A DNA stretch of 14,009 nucleotides from 2-12-FULL-40-12 sp964518135 (GCA_964518135.1 CAZFEY010000018.1:1-14009), one strand, 5' to 3'. Shown: positions 1 through 8,950, numbered from the stretch's first letter. Notes: generated by a model not told the origin, from the letters alone. Program-made: numbers and translations.

Positions 1-76
1 CGAGTTCGTATCTAGTTTCTTGGCTCCGCGGGCTGGCGGCTGTTAGAACCTCTTTGATGGAATTGTGACGTTCGGC

Positions 77-448
77 CTAATAGCGGTTTCTAAACTTCTG
101 CAGAATTACTCCTGTCAGCCAATAACAAAACCTGTAGAGCGCCAAGCCGATTAAATCAAAATAAGGATTAAGCAGTATCTCTAGTCCTTCTATCCAAACA
201 ATGACACCTAAAATCCCGAAATAGAATATGTGATAAAGCAAACTGCCTAGCATACCCGTTCGCCCCAGCATGGCATCTACCGAAGCTATAACCAAAAGAA
301 CAAAGAGAATTGCCACGGCATAAGGAAAATAAGGCTGGAATGATGTCCAAAGCGCTGCCAGGATAGACCGCAAAAAATCCACAGCCACGCTAGTTGATGA
401 AGCCATTATGTTTTGGAGAAAATCGGATGGAATCAAAGATTGAACCAT
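77..448 (-). CDS. small multi-pass membrane protein, unknown function
   Basis: I do not recognise this 123-residue protein as a named family. It is strongly hydrophobic: likely membrane segments lie near residues 42-62 (FPYAVAILFVLLVIASV), 66-90 (LGSLLYHIFYFGILGVIVWI) and 95-116 (YFDLIGLALYRFCYWLTGVI). The first 35 residues are amphipathic and the tail is basic (QKFRNRY), which would favour a cytoplasmic C-terminus. No catalytic motif is visible. It is the last gene of the minus-strand string, but 72 bases separate it from the zinc-ribbon gene upstream, and it may have its own promoter, so it could be host DNA outside the defence island. Bases 1-76 to its left are more GC-rich and show no gene. 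Frame, hydrophobicity pattern and absence of an overlapping rival make it probably real. Confidence 0.6.
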   Translation of the reverse strand: MVQSLIPSDFLQNIMASSTSVAVDFLRSILAALWTSFQPYFPYAVAILFVLLVIASVDAMLGRTGMLGSLLYHIFYFGILGVIVWIEGLEILLNPYFDLIGLALYRFCYWLTGVILQKFRNRY

Positions 449-454
449 ATAAGT

Positions 455-482
455 AATATAGCTGGATTTTAAAACTTGTAAA
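455..482 (-). promoter_or_regulatory. possible promoter of the small membrane protein gene
   Basis: On the minus strand a -35-like TTTACA (482-477) is separated by 16 bases from a -10-like TATATT (460-455). The expected start of transcription falls at or next to the ATG at 448, so the message would be leaderless or nearly so. The region is AT-rich and such matches occur by chance, so this is tentative. Confidence 0.28.
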
Positions 483-520
483 TCAGAAAAATGAGGCGGT
501 GTAAAAAACTTGTTCTTTCG

Positions 521-697
521 TTATTCTTTTAACTCAATAACCTTTCCGTAATCTTCACATTTCTCATTCATACAAGAATAATAAACGGAAGACGGCCCTT
601 TATAAGCAGGATGACCTTCTTCTTTCACGCGCAGATAAGGTCCGCTCTTTTTCATCTCTGATCCACATTTTTTGCATTTACTTTTCTCGTTTTTCAT
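521..697 (-). CDS. 58-residue zinc-ribbon-like protein
   Basis: A complete short reading frame runs from ATG at 697 to TAA at 521. The protein begins MKNEKSKCKKCGSEM and ends in GKVIELKE. It has two pairs of cysteines, C8-x2-C11 near the N-terminus and C42-x4-C47 near the C-terminus, separated by a basic and aromatic stretch. This is the layout of a small zinc ribbon, with the second knuckle spaced by four rather than two residues. It starts 30 bases after the stop of the 1215-residue nuclease-like gene and points the same way, so it may be the tail gene of the operon. It could be a nucleic-acid-binding partner or just a stand-alone ribbon protein; the function is unknown. No Shine-Dalgarno sequence is visible. 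Confidence 0.6.
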   Translation of the reverse strand: MKNEKSKCKKCGSEMKKSGPYLRVKEEGHPAYKGPSSVYYSCMNEKCEDYGKVIELKE

Positions 698-727
698 AAA
701 TCATTTATTGTTTACTTATAAATTTTA

Positions 728-3700
728 CTAATTCTTTTTATTATCTTCTAATATTTTATTCGTCCATTTATTTTTTAATTCGTAATATTTACTTGGATTT
801 TTCTCGAAAAGCCGGCCAATAATCGCTTTGGCTGTTTTATTAGTTTTTGGAAATTCTTCTAATAAAGAAACTATTTTATCAGAAGCGTGGACTTCTAACT
901 CTTTAGGAAATTGAGTAATTATATCAAAAGCCTCTAAGAATTTATCTTTGCCTAATTCTTGATGGATAAGTAATAAAATGTCCTCGTTGTAATAAGATGG
1001 CCACCAATACATCTCCATGCTTTTCTCTGGCTTAAAATTATCCTTATAAAACTTTTTTTCTTTTTCTAAGTATTTCAGATATAAATCATGCCATCTGCAA
1101 AAATGGTGCTTTTTCTCCATTTCATTTTTAATCGTCATGTAAATAATATTCGACAGATCGTGATTATATTCTTTAGTAAGGTAATCAAGGTATTTGTATC
1201 CAATCTCAAATAATCTCTCCGCGTCCCTTCGCTTATAATCCAAATCTCTCAATAAATGCTCAAATTGAGCCGCAAATGAAAATCTTTGTTTCGGCTCTAT
1301 TTTGTCTATTACTTCTAAAAGTATCTTCTTAAACTTTTCATCATCATACTTATCGGATCCCAGGTCGTTGTAATATTTATCTGTCTTCCACTTCCAATCT
1401 CTGAAGGCATTTTTTCGGAATTCGGCAAAAAAGATGAATAAAGGCGCCGCTTCGGCGATTGCTTCATCTGGAAACCCTTTAAGCGTATTTACAAAAGTCA
1501 AAGCGTCTTTCTCGTTTAAAATTCTGATATGGTCAAACGCCGTTAAAACGCTCTTCGCTAATGCCTTTTTAACATTATCAGAGGCCCTGTCTATATCCAC
1601 CAATAGATTGAATGCTATTTTCTCAACCCTTTTAGCCCGTTCTAATGCCTCTTCTTTGTCTTTACCGAAGAATAAAACCTCTTTATTATCTGGTAAAACC
1701 GTTAACCTATTTTGTGCTAATTGCGACAAAGCAAAACATGCCATATGTTTAACATACCAATTCTCATCTTTTGTAAGTTGTTCGGTCAAATCAATAAGTT
1801 CTTTAATATGATCTCGACCAGCCAATACTGAACACTTCATTAAAACCCATCCACACCAACCACGAGTGGAAGTAATTGTGCCAGGCTCTTCACCGTCCAG
1901 AATCCTTTGATGCTCATTATATTTATTCTCTGGATCTTCGGGGTTCTCGCCAGACAAATAAGGATCGGGGTCATTTATAAATACTTTTACAATTCTTAGA
2001 GTCTCTACAATTTTCTTATTTCGGGCCAACCTCTCCGAGAACTGAACGAGCGCTTCCCGTGCCTGACTAAAAGTAAGTTTTTCAACAATTTTATTAATAT
2101 CGTTATCTAAACTATTAAGAAATGGGTTGATGAATTTCTTATAAACCTCTTCTATCAATCCAATATCATCAGATTGACCATTGCCTCTATAATTAAATAA
2201 ACTAAAACATAGAATAATCTGCTGATTTTTAGTTAAACTTCGCTGCCTTGAAAGCTTTTTTATAATATCCAAGCCTCGTTTACGATCCTTTTTCAAAATA
2301 TCATATAACAATATAGCTATTTCGTAAGATTCAAAAGAATCCTGTTTATTAATGAAAAAGTCGGAGTTAATAAAATCCTCGAACAAGGCTACGGCATGTT
2401 TAAAATCATTCTCAAAAATAATCCGAATATTCTGAATCATATTCATTTCAAACCTAAACTTTTCGTAATATTTAGGATTTTTTAACCAATCCGCTAAGGC
2501 CTTCTTGGCTTTTGGGTTTCCCTTCTTTGCTAGATCAGAAACTATCTCTTCAACAAAAACGCTTACCGGCACGCCGTATTTATTTGTACTAGCTTCAACT
2601 AATCTCCATTTTTTGTCGTCGAGTAATTGAGGACAACCTCTTAATGCTTGGTAAATAAGATCTGATTTATGAGGGATGCCCTTTTTAGATAAAATAAATT
2701 CTTTTAGAATTTCAAAAGCTTCATTGGATATCTTTTCATCGTTGTCTTGATATCTTTCCAAGACAATCGGTAGAATTGCCCGATTAAGAAAATCTGGCCG
2801 AGACTTACTAACATCTTTAGTTTTATTGATGCAATTCTTTTTTATAAATCTCCATGCCTGATTCTTGTTTTTACTCTTACTATAATGATCTGTTAAGGCC
2901 GGCTCCAAAGTAAAACCAATAAAGTGCCTATCTTCGACAGTATAATGATGCCCCACAGACGAGGTCATTCCGCCCATGTGTTCCCAACCCTGAAATTCTA
3001 ATTTTTTACCGAACTTCTTATAGAATTTGTCGTACTGATTAGATAAAATCTCTACCAGCATTAATAATCTTTTTTCAAAATCATTCTCTATCCAATCTCT
3101 CAAAATCTCAAAAATCTCTCGCGGAGTATAACGACTAAATTCACCATCATCTTCAATAAGGTTAAATGCATTAATTATTAATTTATGTATCTTTTCTTTT
3201 AATTCGATGCCAGCTTTCTTATATACTTCTTGTAGAAGCTTCGCCACCTCACCTCGCTCCCAGGAACTATCCCGTTGTGTCTTTAAATAGAAAAAATCAT
3301 CCCGTCTTTCTGTAATTAATTTTTTAACAATTTCAAAGGCATCTTCAATAAATTTATTATCTTTATTGTCCTCTAAAATCTTTTTTGTAATCTTAACCAC
3401 ATCAACATCAAAAAAATCGTGTTGATAAAATCTTTTTATTTCACCAATATTGTTCTTAAAAAATTGAAGAATATATTTCTTATTTTCTACAGTATCTAAA
3501 TTGTTTTCGAAAATCCTAAACAAACTAAAAGAAAGTCGATAAACTTTGTATAATTTCCATAAATTACTCCAATCCTTTAACTTATTGAGTTTTTTATCTT
3601 TAAGACGATCTAGCACAAAAAACATTAACTCTGGTTGTCCAGAAAGCGCAGAAAGTTGACTATCAGACCACACAGGAGATTTACTATTGCCAATTGCGAT

Positions 3701-4375
3701 GCCGAGCTCCTGTAAAATATCGTCCATTTTTCTTTGTTTTTTATCAATATATCCACTTTTCCTAATAACTTCGTCTCGCAAATTTTCAATTTCTGAAATA
3801 ATATCCTCGCGGCTAAAAATAGACCCCTCTGCTGAACCCTTATAAATTTTCTGCATTAAAATACTATCAACAATTCGAATAACATCTTCTTGCGGAAGCC
3901 AAAAATTGATTAATTCAGAAAAAAGAGAATATATCATTTTTTCGTTGAATTTTGATGAAATCTTCCAGAATTTCACTTTGGATAAAGCTTGGATTTCGTT
4001 GCCTTGAAAACCTCTTTTCTTAAATTCCTGACGCACTTTTTCAAAGTATCTTACCGCATGTATCTTATCTTTTAAATTATCGTCGAAATTTGAACAAATA
4101 ATAAGCACTTCGTCCTTTTCCCCAAGAACATTTTTCTTTAGGATTAACTTCAAAACTTTTTTTAAGTCCGAGAAGCTAAAATTACGCCCCCAATCTTTAG
4201 ATTCACAAATAACCTTTCTCCCATCATTAAAGACTAAATTAAAATCTTCGAACTGCGGTGCTTCAAGCTGAATATACAAAAAATCAGTATAACGTAGATA
4301 TTGCAAAAACAACGACATCGCCGCCCATGCCTGTGCGTTAACTCCTTTATAATTGTATTGACCTTGTTTTCCCAT
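728..4375 (-). CDS. 1215-residue protein with N-terminal PD-(D/E)XK nuclease-like domain and long helical body
   Basis: The N-terminal 100 residues fit a PD-(D/E)XK nuclease of the Cap4/DUF4297-like style: a conserved-looking G11/Q15 helix, acidic E38, D44 in FEDFNLVF, and E58-S-K60 in KVICESKDWG, followed by a helix and a strand (DEVLIICSN). That is a full set of metal-binding acids plus lysine, so an active nuclease is plausible. The remaining roughly 1100 residues are almost all helical and charged, with HEAT/ARM-like stretches, for example WYVKHMACFALSQLAQ around residues 870-890. They may form a large superhelical scaffold for a sensor or for DNA or protein binding. I see no P-loop, helicase motif or methyltransferase motif. 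It starts 2 bases after the stop of the 198-residue nuclease-like gene, so translation is probably coupled. The context behind a Mod/Res pair suggests a defence effector. The nuclease reading is an inference from motifs; the biological target is unknown. Confidence 0.8.
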   Translation of the reverse strand: MGKQGQYNYKGVNAQAWAAMSLFLQYLRYTDFLYIQLEAPQFEDFNLVFNDGRKVICESKDWGRNFSFSDLKKVLKLILKKNVLGEKDEVLIICSNFDDNLKDKIHAVRYFEKVRQEFKKRGFQGNEIQALSKVKFWKISSKFNEKMIYSLFSELINFWLPQEDVIRIVDSILMQKIYKGSAEGSIFSREDIISEIENLRDEVIRKSGYIDKKQRKMDDILQELGIAIGNSKSPVWSDSQLSALSGQPELMFFVLDRLKDKKLNKLKDWSNLWKLYKVYRLSFSLFRIFENNLDTVENKKYILQFFKNNIGEIKRFYQHDFFDVDVVKITKKILEDNKDNKFIEDAFEIVKKLITERRDDFFYLKTQRDSSWERGEVAKLLQEVYKKAGIELKEKIHKLIINAFNLIEDDGEFSRYTPREIFEILRDWIENDFEKRLLMLVEILSNQYDKFYKKFGKKLEFQGWEHMGGMTSSVGHHYTVEDRHFIGFTLEPALTDHYSKSKNKNQAWRFIKKNCINKTKDVSKSRPDFLNRAILPIVLERYQDNDEKISNEAFEILKEFILSKKGIPHKSDLIYQALRGCPQLLDDKKWRLVEASTNKYGVPVSVFVEEIVSDLAKKGNPKAKKALADWLKNPKYYEKFRFEMNMIQNIRIIFENDFKHAVALFEDFINSDFFINKQDSFESYEIAILLYDILKKDRKRGLDIIKKLSRQRSLTKNQQIILCFSLFNYRGNGQSDDIGLIEEVYKKFINPFLNSLDNDINKIVEKLTFSQAREALVQFSERLARNKKIVETLRIVKVFINDPDPYLSGENPEDPENKYNEHQRILDGEEPGTITSTRGWCGWVLMKCSVLAGRDHIKELIDLTEQLTKDENWYVKHMACFALSQLAQNRLTVLPDNKEVLFFGKDKEEALERAKRVEKIAFNLLVDIDRASDNVKKALAKSVLTAFDHIRILNEKDALTFVNTLKGFPDEAIAEAAPLFIFFAEFRKNAFRDWKWKTDKYYNDLGSDKYDDEKFKKILLEVIDKIEPKQRFSFAAQFEHLLRDLDYKRRDAERLFEIGYKYLDYLTKEYNHDLSNIIYMTIKNEMEKKHHFCRWHDLYLKYLEKEKKFYKDNFKPEKSMEMYWWPSYYNEDILLLIHQELGKDKFLEAFDIITQFPKELEVHASDKIVSLLEEFPKTNKTAKAIIGRLFEKNPSKYYELKNKWTNKILEDNKKN

Positions 4376-4377
4376 AA

Positions 4378-4974
4378 TTAAGAAATTACTTTACCTTCAT
4401 CGTGCTTTAAAAGCTTGGAGGCTGTATATTCTTTTTCTTTATATTCAATGATGTCATTGCAGTGCCTCTTAAAAGTTTTTACATCAAATATATATTGTTT
4501 CTTAGAAATATTATTGTGTTGCCTAACTACCTTAAGAATAATATTTGTTAATTTATCAATATCAAATATTTTTACATTAGGCATCTGCTTTGCTTTAAAT
4601 ATATTAAAAAGATACTCCCTCGCATATTTATTGAACTTCCCAGAACACACAAAATAAAATTCTTCAATCCGCACCGTTGTTTTATTGTCTATCGGGCTAA
4701 CAAATTCAAAAAATAGCGCCTCCTCAATGGCGCCCTTCATTTTACGAATATCATTTTTGCCACTTTTCTTTATGTTCCCTGCTTTTATAAAAAAGCAACA
4801 ATGTTTATATTCGCCGAAAATATCCTTATAAGCAAAATATACATCTTTTCCTTCTTCTGAGGGTCCATGAAAACTTTCTACCCCATAAGCTCCTAACGCC
4901 TTCAACGTGGGCATAATTACATCTGTTCTCAAGCGATCCTCCGACAATCTTGATATTTGTGTTCTTATATCCAT
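4378..4974 (-). CDS. 198-residue restriction-endonuclease-like protein
   Basis: The protein has the outline of a small Mrr-like restriction-endonuclease fold: an N-terminal helix with RTDVIMPTLKALG (residues 16-28), then HGPSEEGKDVYFAY (36-49) with D44 at the position of the core aspartate, and FFIKAGNIKKSG (61-72) with K64 at the core lysine. In active members the residue two before that lysine is usually E or Q; here it is F62, so catalysis may be lost or use E40/E41. Later parts (EEFYFVCSGKFNKYARE and VKIFDIDKLTNIIL) match the strand-helix-strand end of such domains. It lies 26 bases after res and 2 bases before the 1215-residue gene, inside the operon. It could act as a subunit of the large protein, as a specificity or sensor subunit, or as a nuclease. 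Family placement is from pattern recognition only. Confidence 0.75.
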   Translation of the reverse strand: MDIRTQISRLSEDRLRTDVIMPTLKALGAYGVESFHGPSEEGKDVYFAYKDIFGEYKHCCFFIKAGNIKKSGKNDIRKMKGAIEEALFFEFVSPIDNKTTVRIEEFYFVCSGKFNKYAREYLFNIFKAKQMPNVKIFDIDKLTNIILKVVRQHNNISKKQYIFDVKTFKRHCNDIIEYKEKEYTASKLLKHDEGKVIS

Positions 4975-5000
4975 AAGCGAAGTAGAATTGCTTCTAAATT

Positions 5001-7190
5001 TTATTCATCTAAATCCAAAAGCTTCCGTTGTTTTGGATCAGCTTCGTCGTATTTCTCATTGTCGTTATAAAACCAATTGCTGTCTTTTTGGGTGGTAATT
5101 CCGCCGAATAGTTTCTTACCCTTCCTATCCTGTTCTTTGATGTATTTAGCCAAACCTTCGGCCTTGGGTCCGGCGACCTTAGCTGTAATTCCGCTTTTAG
5201 TATCAAATAAGCCGATCCGGCCGTCTTTCATTTTCACAATAAAATCAACATAGAAAGGCATATCTATGCCAGCTTCGGTGTAAGGCACAGCAAAATAAGT
5301 AGCATCGCGGTCGCCATTCTTGAACCACCAATCAACACCGCCGCCTTTTTCAAGATACTTAATAAAATCTTCTTCTGTTTTCCAGCGCTGACTCGCACGA
5401 ATGTCATAGAAGAAAGGTTGCATAATTGAATTTTTATATTTCTTCTCTTCAAAAAAGCTGTTAAAGCTAAGTTTTTCTGGAACATTCCATTCTTCACCAG
5501 TGATTAACTCTTTTTTACCCCGGCCAACTCTCTCAAGATATAATTCCTTAGCCCGATCAATAACATTTCTAAAAAATTCTCTGTTTTGTTTATTTAAAAC
5601 AGTATTCATTATTTTCTCTTGTTCGTCTTCGTAATTCATTTTGAATGCCCCCAAAAAGAAGCGGTAGATAGAATCTCTAACTCGGCCAACAGAACGAGGT
5701 TCGGGGTATAGGGGCGAAAGAGCTTCAGCAATAAAGGCACTGAAAGTATTTTGTCTTTCAAGCGCTGTTTGGTCAATCGCTATCGTGCCAGCTTTCTCTA
5801 TGTGTTCAACGACATGGTCTAATTCTTCTATCTTGCCCTCGGCAATAAGCTCGCTTACGCTTGTTTTTACTTTAAGATTAATCTTATCTTTCAAGCGCAA
5901 TTCTTTGGCGGCATCAAGAAAAATAGGAATAAAGAATGACGCCAAACGGGTCTCTTCACGAAAACGCTTTGAGTGGCAAGAGGCCAAGTTTATCGGCTTA
6001 TAATCCGGCCTGCGCTTAGATTCAAATACCGTGATGTAATCCTTCGCCAAATCTTCATGAATACTGATATCGCTTAAGTTTGTATAAACATAGCCAAAAT
6101 TCAATTCTGGATGATCTTCGTAATGCTTTAACTCTGGCATTCTCATAATCCTGCCGATGGTCTGGATTGAGAAAATAATACTTCGCCAATCACGGAATAA
6201 AACAAGAATAGATGCCCGAGGGCAATCCCAGCCGAGCGCAATTGCCTGCTTAAAAATCATCATTTCCGCATCGTTGTTATTTTTAGCGATATTGGCTAAA
6301 TTCTCTTTATCTTCTGATAAATAAATCGCCAGCTTGCCATTACTAACCGTCATGTCCTTCTTTTTGAGTAAAGCAACAATCTCTTCCTTTTTATCTGTAG
6401 AACCAACTCTTTTGTCTGGCAATTGAATAAGAACCAAGGGGTTGATTTCTGACCCCTCACCCTTGTATGCCTTAACCAGTTCTTTTCTTTTACCGATGGC
6501 GGCGTCAAGCACAACCTCGTCAGCGCTTTTACCACTAACTTTAATGTTTTGAAACTCTGGATTTATCGCCACTTCTTTCTTAATCATCCCTTCCTGTTTT
6601 ACATCAAAAAACTCAACTAACACCCTATAATCACTGCTTAGGTGGGGCGTGGCGGATACTTCAATAGTTACTCGAGGATTAATATCTCGAATAAGATTTT
6701 GAGAAGTTTCGGTCTGCGCCGCATGATGGCTTTCATCAATAATTAAAATAATTTCTTGACCATCTTCTCGTGTATTTTCAAGAATTTTAGATAAGTTATT
6801 TTCTTGCTCGTTCTCGCGGATAATGAGATTGTCTTTTTTGTTAATGCTCTCCCAGTTTAAAAACAAAATCTCGCTCTCGCCGATTTTCTTATCCATTAAA
6901 TCTTCAAAAAATGAACAGCGAAGGGCTTTGCTGTCAGAATAATACTGCTCCAGTTTTTCTTTGCTCTGGATGTGCAGTTTCCGAGGAGCCGCCCAAATAA
7001 AAGCAAAAGAACGATGATCGTCCCGATGTTCTATAAACTCCTTCAAAAACTCTGCCATCATTATGGTCTTGCCCGAACCAGTGGGGGCCTTAAAAATACA
7101 AATCGGGTTGTTCGGTTTGTCTAATAATTTATTTGCTCTTTCTTTGAGTTCGGCTACTGCCTCTTTTTGATAATCTCTTAGTATAATCAT
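5001..7190 (-). CDS. res: type III-like restriction enzyme Res subunit (SF2 helicase-endonuclease)
   Basis: This is the ATP-dependent restriction subunit expected beside a type III Mod: it would translocate or slide on DNA after Mod recognition and cut unmodified DNA. Visible superfamily 2 motifs are the Q-like LRDYQKEAV (4-12), Walker A APTGSGKT (35-42), DESH box (152-155), motif III VSATP (178-182), motif V KQAIALGWDCPRA (315-327 approximately) and motif VI QTIGRIMRMP (343-352). Near the C-terminus, FYVDFIV with D649 and LFDTKSG with D663-T-K665 give the D...DxK endonuclease signature. At 729 residues it is clearly shorter than classical Res proteins (roughly 900-1000), so it is a compact form, though every core motif is present. 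Its ATG overlaps the mod stop as ATGA, which indicates translational coupling. Function should depend on the adjacent Mod. Confidence 0.9.
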   Translation of the reverse strand: MIILRDYQKEAVAELKERANKLLDKPNNPICIFKAPTGSGKTIMMAEFLKEFIEHRDDHRSFAFIWAAPRKLHIQSKEKLEQYYSDSKALRCSFFEDLMDKKIGESEILFLNWESINKKDNLIIRENEQENNLSKILENTREDGQEIILIIDESHHAAQTETSQNLIRDINPRVTIEVSATPHLSSDYRVLVEFFDVKQEGMIKKEVAINPEFQNIKVSGKSADEVVLDAAIGKRKELVKAYKGEGSEINPLVLIQLPDKRVGSTDKKEEIVALLKKKDMTVSNGKLAIYLSEDKENLANIAKNNNDAEMMIFKQAIALGWDCPRASILVLFRDWRSIIFSIQTIGRIMRMPELKHYEDHPELNFGYVYTNLSDISIHEDLAKDYITVFESKRRPDYKPINLASCHSKRFREETRLASFFIPIFLDAAKELRLKDKINLKVKTSVSELIAEGKIEELDHVVEHIEKAGTIAIDQTALERQNTFSAFIAEALSPLYPEPRSVGRVRDSIYRFFLGAFKMNYEDEQEKIMNTVLNKQNREFFRNVIDRAKELYLERVGRGKKELITGEEWNVPEKLSFNSFFEEKKYKNSIMQPFFYDIRASQRWKTEEDFIKYLEKGGGVDWWFKNGDRDATYFAVPYTEAGIDMPFYVDFIVKMKDGRIGLFDTKSGITAKVAGPKAEGLAKYIKEQDRKGKKLFGGITTQKDSNWFYNDNEKYDEADPKQRKLLDLDE

Positions 7191-8950
7191 ATTTTGATAC
7201 CAAATATTCTACGATAAACTCTTAAAATTACCTCGGGTATTGGCGAAACCACGATCCGACTATTCATATCCTCAAATTCAGATGAGAAATCCTCGTCTTC
7301 TAACGAGAAGATATAAGTATGGATAGGACCCTTAATGGTTTTTGCAACTTTCTTAAAATCAGGAATTGCTACTTGGTCGTATAAAATACCTGTATGTTTT
7401 TGATTATTCTTGAAAATCTTAAAATGTTTTCTTTCTAAAACTTTCTCAAAAGTATTCTCACGAATACAAAGCATCTCCGTAGATTGATCAGTAAGTTTCT
7501 TTTTATTTGCATCGGACGGCGTAGCTCCGACAAATGCTGTCTTGTAGTATTTAAGATTACCACCCGATCCCTTTATCTGCTTACTTTTAAGGTCCTTATA
7601 TCCCTCTATAACCTTCTTGATTCTTGGATAGCAAATGTCAGTAGCAATTTTTAATCCTCTATCATTATTAGCTTCATTGTTTGTGCATAGAATAAATTGC
7701 CTGTGACCGCCATCTTTATCATTTAGCGACAAAACGGATTGACCAGTTGTGCCTGATCCAGCCATAAAATCAAGGATTATAGAATCTTTTCTGGTTGAGA
7801 GCTTTAATAAATATTCAATCAACAAATATGGTTTTGAATAGTCAAACACCTTTTTATGAAATATATTCTCAAGTTGTTTGGTGGCCATCGTGCTTGAAAA
7901 ATAAGGAATCACCCCTAATGGTGGCCGTTGCCGCTCTATGGAGTTACCTTCGTTGTCTACTTTTAGATATTGTTTCGAATAAACAACCCAGTTACCCTTT
8001 CTGTCTTTATCAATTTTTATAAACCTATTAGCCAATCCCCATTCCAGCTTCTTCTTTGACCATCTCCAACATGCCTTTTTATGTCCAAAACTAGGATAAA
8101 TCTTACTGCCATCCGGAGCGGTGATCGGATAGTCTAAAGATTTTGAATATTGAATACTTGCGCTATTTAGTTTTATTAATTTATGTTTGCCTCTTTCTTT
8201 TTCGTATTTGTCCGAATGGGTATATGCTTCTTTATCGGGGACTTCCTCGTGATGAATTACGGCCTTATTAGGATCTTTAGCATAAGCCAAAATATACTCA
8301 TGCTTTACTTTAAAATGTTTACTATCAGAACTTCCGCCACCCTCTCTATTCTCCCAAATTAAATTTGCTAAAAAACCATTGGGAAAAATATCGTCCATCA
8401 ATAACTTTAATTGAGACATTTCAATATCATTTATAGATATAAAAATTATTCCTCTATCTTTTAAAACATTCTTAGCCAATTTCAGGCGTTTTTCTATAAA
8501 AGATAACCACTTCGAATGGCGATAGGCATCTTCTTTATTGACATAACTATCATTAAAAATGAAATCTTTGCTCCCTGTGTTGTAGGGAGGATCAATATAA
8601 ATAACATCAACGGCTTTCTCGTGGGTATAATTTAGAACCGAAAGCGAATGATAGTTGTCGCCTTCAATTAGAAGATTAACCGGCCCGTCTTTATCTTTTT
8701 TAATCTCTTTATTTTTTATCTCTCTCAAAACCGGCAACTTGCCAACCGTCTCTTTATCGAATTTCTCTTCCTGGTCTTCCCATACCAGACCATATTGCTT
8801 ACGCTTCTTCAATTGCTCAATTTCTGCAATCAAGTCTTCTTTGGTGTAGACCTTATAGGACTTTTTATTTGAATTTTTGGCATTAAAATAAGTGCCAGTT
8901 TTCTGGGTTTCGATCTCTTCTTTCTTGAATTTATATAATCGCTTTGGCAT
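7187..8950 (-). CDS. mod: type III-like DNA adenine methyltransferase (Mod subunit)
   Basis: The protein would methylate adenine N6 (N4-cytosine is the less likely alternative) at the recognition sequence and supply DNA specificity to the Res subunit. Motif IV is VIYIDPPYNTGSKDF, with DPPY at residues 120-123. Motif I is LDFMAGSGTTG, around 393-403. The order DPPY before FxGxG marks a beta-class methyltransferase, the class typical of type III Mod. The region between (about 200-380) should contain the target recognition part. After motif I there are about 185 further residues, including IPDFKKVAKTIKGPIHTYIF and SSEFEDMNSRIVVSPIP, a C-terminal extension often seen in type III Mods. The gene starts 5 bases after the radC stop and overlaps res by 4 bases. 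The reading frame is intact, so the system may be active. Confidence 0.92.
   Translation of the reverse strand: MPKRLYKFKKEEIETQKTGTYFNAKNSNKKSYKVYTKEDLIAEIEQLKKRKQYGLVWEDQEEKFDKETVGKLPVLREIKNKEIKKDKDGPVNLLIEGDNYHSLSVLNYTHEKAVDVIYIDPPYNTGSKDFIFNDSYVNKEDAYRHSKWLSFIEKRLKLAKNVLKDRGIIFISINDIEMSQLKLLMDDIFPNGFLANLIWENREGGGSSDSKHFKVKHEYILAYAKDPNKAVIHHEEVPDKEAYTHSDKYEKERGKHKLIKLNSASIQYSKSLDYPITAPDGSKIYPSFGHKKACWRWSKKKLEWGLANRFIKIDKDRKGNWVVYSKQYLKVDNEGNSIERQRPPLGVIPYFSSTMATKQLENIFHKKVFDYSKPYLLIEYLLKLSTRKDSIILDFMAGSGTTGQSVLSLNDKDGGHRQFILCTNNEANNDRGLKIATDICYPRIKKVIEGYKDLKSKQIKGSGGNLKYYKTAFVGATPSDANKKKLTDQSTEMLCIRENTFEKVLERKHFKIFKNNQKHTGILYDQVAIPDFKKVAKTIKGPIHTYIFSLEDEDFSSEFEDMNSRIVVSPIPEVILRVYRRIFGIKI

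Noticed and set aside
1..76. Element boundary or partial gene at the left edge
   Set aside because: The stretch is more GC-rich than its surroundings, but it has no match to the tRNA-like core at the right end and no open frame long enough to support a gene.
1434..1811. A 125-codon plus-strand frame inside the large nuclease-like gene
   Set aside because: It lies fully opposite a 3.6-kb gene with clear protein character; its serine/leucine-rich composition is typical of an antisense shadow.
7187..8950. Type I or orphan methyltransferase
   Set aside because: The DPPY-before-FxGxG order, the C-terminal extension and the 4-base overlap with a helicase-endonuclease fit type III Mod, and no HsdS-like specificity gene is present.
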